DNA of 5,346 bases from Methanomicrobiales archaeon. Its GTDB lineage: Archaea; Halobacteriota; Methanomicrobia; Methanomicrobiales; Methanoculleaceae. Shown here piece by piece: positions 1 to 5,117 of the stretch; position 1 is the stretch's first letter; every line of letters starts with the position of its first letter. Below the pieces are notes generated by a model. It had not been told where the DNA came from. It did not search any database and saw only the letters and a program-made list of their open reading frames with translations. The stretch is from positions 1-5,346 of the forward strand of contig JAAYND010000063.1 of NCBI GenBank assembly GCA_012521035.1. The letters run 5' to 3'. The position numbers were made by a program, and so were the translations under genes.

Positions 1-391
1 ACCGCTCAATGATGTTTCCTCCCCCGTACCAGTCGGGAGGGACGATGCTTGCATCGAAGTAAATCTCTGAGAGGTCGTAGAAAGCGATCTCCTCATCGAG
101 ATGACTGTAGATCTCAGGATTGAACGAGAGGGCCATCTCTTTGAGGACGTTCTCCCGCATCCGGGTGAGCGTCACATAGGTTATCCCGCTCGGGAGCAGG
201 ATATGTTTTTCACCGGTCCCGCCTCGCCTCAGTGCCAGGAGACGGATGATGGACGTCTGCACAAACTCAACGCTGCCGGCACCCGGCTCTCCGAGGAGGA
301 GCACCACCGATCCCGTCGGGATACCGCCGTCCAGCACCGGGTCAAGTGAGGCGATGCCGGTCGGCATCCGTAGTCGAAGACGATCGCGCAT
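1..391 (-). CDS. RAD55/KaiC-like RecA-superfamily protein with degenerate P-loop, N-terminal part (runs off left edge)
   Basis: The reverse strand reads open from an ATG at 391 to the window edge, giving 130 residues without a stop. The N-terminus has the RAD55/KaiC-like layout: PTGIASLDPVLDGGIPTGS at about residues 10-28, a hydrophobic strand VVLLL, then GEPGAGSVEF at 34-43 where Walker A should be. The expected G-x-P-G-x-G-K-T/S has Ser-Val in place of Lys-Thr, so ordinary ATP binding is doubtful. A second hydrophobic strand (ITYVTLTR, 70-77) follows, and DEEIAFYDLSEIYFD lies at 99-113. Walker B and the C-terminus lie outside the window. No in-frame upstream start or Shine-Dalgarno site is obvious, and a TATA-like element about 33 bp upstream suggests a very short leader. 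It is transcribed away from the pilus motor operon. A regulatory or signalling RecA-like role is inference; an archaeal 'HTR-like' annotation would also fit. Confidence 0.8.
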   Translation of the reverse strand, partial: MRDRLRLRMPTGIASLDPVLDGGIPTGSVVLLLGEPGAGSVEFVQTSIIRLLALRRGGTGEKHILLPSGITYVTLTRMRENVLKEMALSFNPEIYSHLDEEIAFYDLSEIYFDASIVPPDWYGGGNIIER

Positions 392-420
392 GAGTATACC
401 ATAATGTGGGCTATCTCCGG

Positions 421-428
421 TTAAAGTA
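421..428 (-). promoter_or_regulatory. TATA-like box for the leftward RecA-like gene
   Basis: The minus strand reads TACTTTAA here, a weak match to the archaeal TATA box. Its centre is about 33 bp from the ATG at 391. With the usual 25-bp spacing, transcription would begin 7-8 nt before the start codon. This fits the lack of a well-placed Shine-Dalgarno site. The match is poor, so the call is tentative. Confidence 0.35.
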
Positions 429-443
429 TTCTGGCACCCCCCC

Positions 444-455
444 TATCCCGGGATA
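444..455. repeat. Perfect 12-bp palindrome TATCCCGGGATA
   Basis: TATCCCGGGATA is exactly self-complementary and sits between the two divergent TATA-like elements. It is a candidate operator for a dimeric regulator acting on one or both units. A related CCGGGATA half occurs at about 4337-4344 upstream of the zinc-ribbon gene. GC-rich palindromes of this size can occur by chance in such DNA. Confidence 0.45.
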
Positions 456-474
456 TAGCTACAGGAGGTAATTC

Positions 475-490
475 TTTCTCTCAAGAGAAA
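475..490. repeat. Inverted repeat TTTCTCT-CA-AGAGAAA
   Basis: The 7-bp arms at 475-481 and 484-490 are perfect reverse complements separated by two bases. The repeat ends 7 bp upstream of the rightward TATA-like box at 498-507, overlapping where the BRE and upstream factors would sit. A transcription-factor operator is more plausible than an RNA hairpin, since the loop would be only two bases. Function is inferred from position. Confidence 0.45.
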
Positions 491-497
491 ACACAGA

Positions 498-507
498 TTG
501 ATATATG
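498..507 (+). promoter_or_regulatory. TATA box of the pilus/secretion motor operon
   Basis: TTGATATATG is the best TATA-like element upstream of the ATPase gene and lies in a local A/T-rich patch. A start of transcription near 527-530 would follow from the usual archaeal spacing. This leaves a leader of about 75 nt before the GTG at 603, or about 20 nt before the GTG/TTG at 549-554. Its presence argues against the TTG at 498 being the real start codon, because that codon would lie inside the promoter. Confidence 0.5.
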
Positions 508-602
508 CAGCCCACCACATCAGGTATGATCTACGTGCAACCTTCGGGGTGTTGATAGATCCCCGGAGGGCTCGCAGAAAAACCCGGAAGGTCGGAACAA
601 GC

Positions 603-2264
603 GTGGAAGTCGAGGATAATACCGGAAAACAGCAGGACCCTGAACATGGAGAGGAGACGCCATCCAGCCCCCGAAAACGCTTCTCCCGCCTCACCGGGCG
701 GTTGCGGCCGTCATGGAAGTATAAAGACCTCCCGGGTGAATACAACCTCGCTGAACACGACCCCCTCGTCATCGCGGAGATCCCTCCTCACTACCAGGAG
801 ATCGACCGCTACTGGGTCACTGAAGGGCTCTCACTCGCCGTGATCGCCCAGAATATGCAGACGTACCTCATTGAATATCTCCTCTTCGAGCCCCCCCTCT
901 CGGAATTTGAGTATGAACTCCTTGAGCGGCTCTTCGAAGACCTCCGCGATATCCTGATCCTGGAAGACCATGACATGGACTCCGATCCCGGGATCGTCCT
1001 TTCTCGAAAGATGCAGAGGCTTCTTGTCGAGTACGGTCTCTCCCTTGAGGAGACGTCCCTCTTCAAGCTCCGGTACTACCTCAGGCGCAACTTCCTCGGC
1101 TGGTCTCGCATCGACGCATTGATGAATGATCCCTGGATCGAGGATATATCGTGCGACGGCACCCGGGTTCCGCTCTTCCTCTACCACCGGAAGTACAGGA
1201 ACATCAGGACGAACATCAGGTTTGATGAACCGGCATTACTTTCGCTTGCGATAACACTCACCCAGCGTTCGGGGAAACACGTCTCGATCGGGAGCCCGCT
1301 TGTGGACGCAACCCTCCCGGACGGTTCCCGGCTCCAGCTCGCGTTCGGGGATGAGGTCACCACGCGCGGCACGTCGTTCACCATACGAAAATTCCGGGAA
1401 ACGCCGTTTACGCCCGTTGAACTGATCGAGTCGAATACATTTGATGTCGACCAGATCGTCTACTTCTGGATGGCGATCGAGAACAACAAGAACCTGCTCT
1501 TCATCGGCGGCACCGCGTCAGGGAAGACCACATCGCTCAACGCGGTCGCCCTCTTCATCCCGCCGCTCTCAAAGGTCGTCTCCATAGAAGACACGCGGGA
1601 GATCACGCTCTACCACGATAACTGGGTCGCGAGCGTCACCCGTGACCGGATATCGGAGGGGACGAGCGTTCCTATCGGTATGTTCGATCTCCTCAAGGCT
1701 GCCATGCGGCAACGCCCCGAGTACATACTGGTCGGGGAGGTCAGGGGCAGTGAAGCCCAGACACTCTTTCAGGCGATGAACACCGGACACACAACGTTCT
1801 CAACCATGCACGCCGGCAGCATCGACGCAGCGATCCACCGCCTGGAGAACGAACCGCTCAACGTACCCCGGAACATGCTCCGGGCGCTGGATGTCATATC
1901 GGTCCAGTCACTCACCCACCGGGGTCGTGATCGGGTGAGAAGGTGCCGGGAGATCGTCGAACTCACCGGGATCGACCCGATCACCGGCAACCTCCTGGTG
2001 AACACGGTCTTTGAGTACGACCCCATAGCCGATACCTTCTCCTACACAGGAAGATCCCGGATATTTGACGAGATCATGGAGTACCGTGGTTGGAACCAGA
2101 GAGACCTTGAGGCAGAACTTGAGAAACGGCGGAGTATCCTCCTTGCGATGCGCGACCGGGGTATCCGGGACTTCCACGAGGTATCCCGGATCCTCCAGAC
2201 CTACGCGATCGATCCCGAACGGGTGCTCGCCTCCCTCTCCGATCCAGGCGGGTTATCCAGGTGA
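603..2264 (+). CDS. Type II/IV secretion (archaeal type IV pilus) ATPase, GspE/ArlI-like
   Basis: This is a hexameric cytoplasmic ATPase of the PilT/GspE superfamily (VirB11, PilB, ArlI/FlaI), which powers assembly of pilin-like subunits through a membrane platform protein. Numbering is from the GTG at 603 (553 aa). The N-terminal half carries the archaeal ISCDG block (182-186) and LPDGSRLQL (238-246). Walker A is GGTASGKTT with K308, the Asp box is SIEDTRE with E329 and D330, Walker B is ILVGEVRG with catalytic E379, and the His box runs from H396 to H403. All catalytic boxes look intact, and the length suits archaeal homologues. The frame is open upstream to a TTG at 498, with GTG/TTG at 549-554. 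GTG 603 is preferred because 498 lies in a TATA-like box and a GGAAGGT sequence precedes 603, but the start is uncertain. The stop overlaps the next start as GTGA. Pilus, secretion or uptake cannot be told apart here; no archaellum genes are visible, so arlI is not assigned. Confidence 0.9.
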   Translation: MEVEDNTGKQQDPEHGEETPSSPRKRFSRLTGRLRPSWKYKDLPGEYNLAEHDPLVIAEIPPHYQEIDRYWVTEGLSLAVIAQNMQTYLIEYLLFEPPLSEFEYELLERLFEDLRDILILEDHDMDSDPGIVLSRKMQRLLVEYGLSLEETSLFKLRYYLRRNFLGWSRIDALMNDPWIEDISCDGTRVPLFLYHRKYRNIRTNIRFDEPALLSLAITLTQRSGKHVSIGSPLVDATLPDGSRLQLAFGDEVTTRGTSFTIRKFRETPFTPVELIESNTFDVDQIVYFWMAIENNKNLLFIGGTASGKTTSLNAVALFIPPLSKVVSIEDTREITLYHDNWVASVTRDRISEGTSVPIGMFDLLKAAMRQRPEYILVGEVRGSEAQTLFQAMNTGHTTFSTMHAGSIDAAIHRLENEPLNVPRNMLRALDVISVQSLTHRGRDRVRRCREIVELTGIDPITGNLLVNTVFEYDPIADTFSYTGRSRIFDEIMEYRGWNQRDLEAELEKRRSILLAMRDRGIRDFHEVSRILQTYAIDPERVLASLSDPGGLSR

Positions 2265-4201
2265 CACCGTACCCCTGTGCACGGCTCAATCAGTCCGCTC
2301 GCTGGTGGATTGCGCGCAATCCAGCACGATACCGCGACCTCCGTGACGATCTGGTCTCGGCGAATATAGGGATGACCCTCGACTGCTACGTCATACGGAT
2401 GTTCATCATATCCACGCTCTTCGGTCTCATCTGGGCCACGGCAGCGTTTCTTACGATGCGCTTCGTCGTCTTCCCGGAGATCGGCATCAGGGTCTATAAC
2501 GTCTTCGCTCTCCGGTTACCTGCGCTCCTCTCGACCGATACATCGGTCTTCCTCCTGCATATCGCCATAAGCGCTCTTATATTTGTGATCACCGCCAATG
2601 CCGCCCTCCTCTTTTTCAGGACGTACCCCTCCCTCCTGAAGAAGGAGCGGACCACTGCGATCAACCTCCTGCTCCATAACGCCGTCGCGTACATCTACGC
2701 CATGCGGCGAGGAGGATCTGAGATGATGGCGATCTTCCGGTCGGTGGCGCGGGAGACCCGGGTCTACGGTGAGGTCGCTCACGAGTTCCGGAGGATCGTC
2801 CGGGATACCGACTACTTCGGGTATGACATGGTCTCCGCGCTCCGGCACCTGCAGGAGACGACCCCATCTGAGAAACTGCGCGACTTCCTCCAGGATCTCG
2901 TATCGGTGATCGAGAGCGGAGGGGATGTGACCAATTTCCTCGAAGTCCGGGTGCGGATGTACCAGGAAGAGGCGCGGTTCGAACAGAAAGATTTCCTCAA
3001 CGTGCTCCAGATGGCGGCTGAGATGTACGTGACGCTCTTTGTCGCCGGTCCGCTCTTCATCATCATCGTCATGCTCGTCATGGGGCTTGTAAGCGATACA
3101 TCCGTGATGTACCTCTCGGCTATCATCTACATCCTCATCCCGGCCGGGTCGCTCTTCTTCATCCTCTTCATCGATGCGGTCTCCATCAAGACCGGGGGTA
3201 TCGAGCGCTACACCGAGTTCAGACCCCTCCGCGTCTTCGATGATGTCAGGATCGTGGAGCGTGAGGGCGAAGAGTCCCTCGTGAGGCAACTGCTCCGCTA
3301 TGACCGGGTCAGAAACCTCCGTTCCTTCCTGCGCCACCCCCTCCAGACGTTCCTTGTCGAGCCGAACCGGACGCTTTACGTGACGGTTCCGGTCGCGCTC
3401 GTGTATATCCTCCTCGCCTTCCTTGCAATCCCGGCCTACCCCGACCCCGAGGTCTTCGTCGATGTGCTGGACGATCACCTGATCATAGCGCTCCTGATCG
3501 TCCTCATTCCTTTCGGTACCTTCCACTACTTCTGGCAGAGGAAGGCGATGGCGATCGATGCAGGCATCCCCGACTTCCTGGACCGTCTCGCCAGCATTAA
3601 CCAGGTCGGCCTGACGCTCGTGCAGGCGATAACGATCCTGGTGCGGGCAAACCTCGGCGTGCTTTCCTATGAGATCAGGAAGATCAAGCGTGATCTCGAG
3701 TGGGGTGTGAGCATCCAGGAAGCGCTCGTCCGGTTCGAGGAGAGGATACGCACCCCGGCAATCGCCCGGACAGTCACCCTGATCACAAGAGCAAGCCTGA
3801 TGTCCGGCGATATCGGGGATGTCCTCGCCATCGCAGCCCGCGATGCAACGATGTCAGAGGTTCTCAAGCGCGAGAGGCAGGCGGAGATGTTCATCTATAC
3901 CCTCATCGTCTACCTGGTCTTCATCGTCTTCCTCTTCGTCGTGGTCATCATAGACACCCGATTCCTCTCGATGGTGACCATGATCGATGCCCCGACACTC
4001 ACCGGTACACCGGGTTCGATGCCCATCAAGAACTTTGCTATCATGACGTTTGAGCGCCTCCTCTACCATGCATGCCTCATCCAGGCGTTCTTCTCAGGCC
4101 TGATCGCCGGCGCGATGGGGGAGGCCTCGCTCCGGGCCGGCGTCAAACACGCCGCCGTGATGATCGTCATCGCGCTTGTGGTCTTCAATGTCTTCCTGTA
4201 G
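2261..4201 (+). CDS. Type II secretion system F family membrane platform protein (ArlJ/TadC-like, two T2SSF domains)
   Basis: This 646-residue polytopic protein would be the inner-membrane platform that the upstream ATPase drives. About nine hydrophobic segments are visible, near residues 46-70, 95-120, 254-277, 282-304, 372-392, 406-424, 543-564, 600-620 and 629-646. Two cytoplasmic T2SSF-type helical bundles lie between them. The first, about 135-250, includes RRGGSEMMAIFRSVARE and the IESGGDV turn. The second, about 434-540, includes the paired NQVGLTLVQA and SGDIGDVLAIAARDA segments. This duplicated arrangement is the known layout of archaeal FlaJ/ArlJ-like proteins. The GTG start at 2261 overlaps the ATPase stop by four bases (GTGA), so translation is probably coupled. 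The 40 residues before the first ATG are mostly hydrophilic and basic, fitting a cytoplasmic N-terminus. It closes the operon; TAG is at 4199-4201. Substrate unknown. Confidence 0.9.
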   Translation: MTPYPCARLNQSARWWIARNPARYRDLRDDLVSANIGMTLDCYVIRMFIISTLFGLIWATAAFLTMRFVVFPEIGIRVYNVFALRLPALLSTDTSVFLLHIAISALIFVITANAALLFFRTYPSLLKKERTTAINLLLHNAVAYIYAMRRGGSEMMAIFRSVARETRVYGEVAHEFRRIVRDTDYFGYDMVSALRHLQETTPSEKLRDFLQDLVSVIESGGDVTNFLEVRVRMYQEEARFEQKDFLNVLQMAAEMYVTLFVAGPLFIIIVMLVMGLVSDTSVMYLSAIIYILIPAGSLFFILFIDAVSIKTGGIERYTEFRPLRVFDDVRIVEREGEESLVRQLLRYDRVRNLRSFLRHPLQTFLVEPNRTLYVTVPVALVYILLAFLAIPAYPDPEVFVDVLDDHLIIALLIVLIPFGTFHYFWQRKAMAIDAGIPDFLDRLASINQVGLTLVQAITILVRANLGVLSYEIRKIKRDLEWGVSIQEALVRFEERIRTPAIARTVTLITRASLMSGDIGDVLAIAARDATMSEVLKRERQAEMFIYTLIVYLVFIVFLFVVVIIDTRFLSMVTMIDAPTLTGTPGSMPIKNFAIMTFERLLYHACLIQAFFSGLIAGAMGEASLRAGVKHAAVMIVIALVVFNVFL

Positions 4202-4353
4202 GCCCGGACGGCCATCCTCCGCCCCAGAGGAGCATCTCATGGCCGGTAGACCGGGGCCCGGTGCGCCTGCACCCCCTCCGCGCCGGGCGCGCCACCCATC
4301 GAGAAAACCCCGGATCACGCTCTATCATCTACTTTCCGGGATACACGATAGGA
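4202..4353. other. GC-rich spacer with short hairpins after the motor operon
   Basis: Between the platform gene and the next promoter lies a markedly GC-rich segment. Small inverted repeats are visible: CCGGT-AG-ACCGG at 4243-4254, GGTGC-GCCT-GCACC at 4260-4273, and the palindrome GGCGCGCC at 4286-4293. No T-run follows them, so a classical archaeal poly-T terminator is not evident. The segment could act as a structured 3' end or be plain spacer. A 49-codon open frame (4239-4388) crosses it and is judged unlikely to be a gene. Confidence 0.4.
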
Positions 4354-4364
4354 TTTTATATCGT
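4345..4364. repeat. Inverted repeat ACGATA-N8-TATCGT enclosing the TATA box
   Basis: The perfect 6-bp arms at 4345-4350 and 4359-4364 flank and partly overlap the TATA box at 4354-4361. A CGATA element recurs at 4371-4375. A dimeric repressor bound here would block TBP, so this is a good candidate operator for the zinc-ribbon transcript. The arms are short and partly share the TATA sequence, so chance is possible. Confidence 0.4.
4354..4361 (+). promoter_or_regulatory. TATA box for the zinc-ribbon/unknown gene pair
   Basis: TTTTATAT is a good archaeal TATA box in an otherwise GC-rich region. Transcription would begin near 4382, directly before the Shine-Dalgarno AGGTGAT at 4383-4389, giving a leader of about 15 nt to the ATG at 4397. 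The spacing of all three elements is coherent. Confidence 0.65.
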
Positions 4365-4382
4365 CCCGCCCGATATCTCACC

Positions 4383-4389
4383 AGGTGAT
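4383..4389 (+). promoter_or_regulatory. Ribosome binding site AGGTGAT
   Basis: AGGTGAT is fully complementary to the conserved 16S rRNA 3' tail (AUCACCU) and ends seven bases before the ATG at 4397. This decides the start of a small gene that would otherwise be easy to miss. Confidence 0.75.
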
Positions 4390-4396
4390 AAATCCC

Positions 4397-4552
4397 ATGT
4401 GTACAGTCGGTGGACCTGTCGATATTGAGTTTGATGATGACCGGGTGAAGGGCAAGAATTACCGCTGCAACGAGTGCGGTGAAAAGTTCAAGGGCCTCGG
4501 AAAGCGACCCATGTGCCCGAGCTGCCAGTCTGAAGATGTCAGAGAAGCCTGA
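4397..4552 (+). CDS. Small zinc-ribbon protein (51 aa)
   Basis: ATG at 4397 to TGA at 4550-4552 encodes 51 residues. Two CxxC knuckles, C24-x2-C27 and C40-x2-C43, are spaced by 12 residues and set in YRCNECGEKF and RPMCPSCQS. This is the classic four-cysteine zinc-ribbon layout, and a fifth cysteine sits at position 2. The first 20 residues include an acidic patch (EFDDD), followed by a basic KGKNYR stretch. An ideal Shine-Dalgarno and a TATA box support the start. Small zinc ribbons of this type are common in methanogens and may bind nucleic acid or act as accessory modules; a rubredoxin-like iron site is less likely but cannot be excluded. Its last 17 bases overlap the next gene in another frame, which implies co-translation. 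No specific function is recognised. Confidence 0.8.
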   Translation: MCTVGGPVDIEFDDDRVKGKNYRCNECGEKFKGLGKRPMCPSCQSEDVREA

Positions 4553-5066
4553 GGGTGATGACCCGGGGGCACCCCTCCCGGGCGAGGTAACCATCCCTCT
4601 CGGGGAAGATCTCCTGATCATCAGGGGAAAGAACTCTTTTTTGCTCGTGGGAAAAGCCGGTTCCCGGTTCCCCCTCTGTATCGAGACCCCTGATGACGAG
4701 TACTGCCAGGCGGTCGATCCCGATGACCTGATCATCGTCTCCATGCCGGAGGGTGGCCCGGTCGGCCAGGCGCGCATGATGCTTGAGCTGGTCCGGCAGT
4801 ATCACATCCCGGTCGTCGTCCTCCCAAAAGGCCATCCCGGATCAAAACGACTCTCGATGGTTGTATCGGTTGCGCCGGAGATCCTGCTCGCTTGCGACAT
4901 TCAGCGGGGAACCCATCCAGAACAGCACCTCATATGCTCGTCGACGGAGCTCTCCGGTCTCTCGCTTACCGGGATTTCCGGCGGTGTTATGATAAAACAC
5001 CTGCCTCCCGGGGTGGTGATAGAACACGTAAATCCTGAAAATTACCCAACAGACAAACAACAATAA
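4536..5066 (+). CDS. Conserved-looking protein of unknown function (176 aa, alpha/beta pattern)
   Basis: I do not recognise this family. The frame is open from further upstream (GTG at 4479), but that region is the zinc-ribbon gene. The ATG at 4536 is the likely start; it overlaps the zinc-ribbon end by 17 nt and has no strong Shine-Dalgarno, fitting translational coupling. An acidic, Pro/Gly-rich start (1-17) precedes short beta-like strands DLLIIRG and SFLLVGKAG (25-42). A strand-turn-helix unit follows, DDLIIVSM then PEGGPVGQARMMLELVRQ (63-88), then the strand IPVVVLP and KGHPGSKRL (91-106). Later come another strand, SMVVSV, and a glycine-rich GISGGVMIKHLPPGVVIEHV (146-165). There is no signal peptide or membrane segment, so it is probably cytosolic. 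The Gly-rich turns resemble a Rossmann-like or hydrolase-like core, but no catalytic motif is certain. Four cysteines (48, 57, 120, 134) are scattered. It sits between the zinc-ribbon gene and the ATP synthase operon. Confidence 0.75.
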   Translation: MSEKPEGDDPGAPLPGEVTIPLGEDLLIIRGKNSFLLVGKAGSRFPLCIETPDDEYCQAVDPDDLIIVSMPEGGPVGQARMMLELVRQYHIPVVVLPKGHPGSKRLSMVVSVAPEILLACDIQRGTHPEQHLICSSTELSGLSLTGISGGVMIKHLPPGVVIEHVNPENYPTDKQQ

Positions 5067-5072
5067 ATATAT
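5065..5072 (+). promoter_or_regulatory. TATA box of the ATP synthase operon
   Basis: AAATATAT begins inside the TAA stop codon (5064-5066) of the preceding gene. The surrounding 5041-5093 stretch is strongly A/T-rich compared with the rest of the window. The usual spacing puts the transcription start near 5092-5096. This gives a leader of about 24 nt to the ATG at 5118, or a leaderless message from the ATG at 5094. Some read-through from upstream is possible because no terminator separates the units. Confidence 0.6.
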
Positions 5073-5105
5073 GCTTATTTTCATCAATTATTCATGAGCC
5101 GTGAG

Positions 5106-5113
5106 AAGGAGGG
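5106..5113 (+). promoter_or_regulatory. Ribosome binding site AAGGAGGG
   Basis: This strong Shine-Dalgarno sequence ends four bases before the ATG at 5118. It favours that codon over the in-frame ATG at 5094, which has no such site. Confidence 0.75.
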
Positions 5114-5117
5114 TTTG

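Larger units (their letters stand above)
392..602. promoter_or_regulatory. Divergent intergenic control region
   Basis: This stretch separates the leftward RecA-like gene from the rightward secretion ATPase gene. It contains a TATA-like element for each direction (421-428 minus, 498-507 plus), a run of seven C (437-443), a perfect 12-bp palindrome (444-455) and a 7-bp inverted repeat (475-490). The two candidate operators lie between the two TATA elements, as expected if one regulator controls both units. The right boundary depends on the start codon of the ATPase gene, which may lie further upstream. No protein family or RNA gene is recognised here. Confidence 0.55.

Noticed and set aside
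101..349. 82-codon plus-strand open frame opposite the RecA-like gene
   Set aside because: It is antisense to a frame with clear RecA/RAD55-type motifs, has no family resemblance, and lacks a convincing ribosome site.
2516..3526. Long 336-codon open frame on the minus strand inside the platform gene
   Set aside because: It mirrors the strongly supported T2SSF gene; its product is a repetitive run of Glu, Asp, His and Arg, as expected from the antisense of codon-biased membrane-protein sequence.
4201..4213. GGCC-CGGAC-GGCC as a terminator hairpin after the platform gene
   Set aside because: The stem is only four base pairs and no T-run follows; it is too weak to call a terminator.
4239..4388. 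49-codon open frame with an ATG at 4239 and a GAGGA sequence a few bases upstream
   Set aside because: The product is dominated by Pro, Arg and Gly from GC-rich spacer DNA, it has no recognisable domain, and the frame runs through the promoter of the zinc-ribbon gene. It is more likely a chance frame, though a small basic protein cannot be fully excluded.
4479..4535. Upstream GTG extension of the 176-aa unknown protein
   Set aside because: The added 19 residues lie in an alternate frame of the zinc-ribbon coding sequence across its cysteine knuckles, and there is no good ribosome site for GTG 4479; ATG 4536 is the simpler start.
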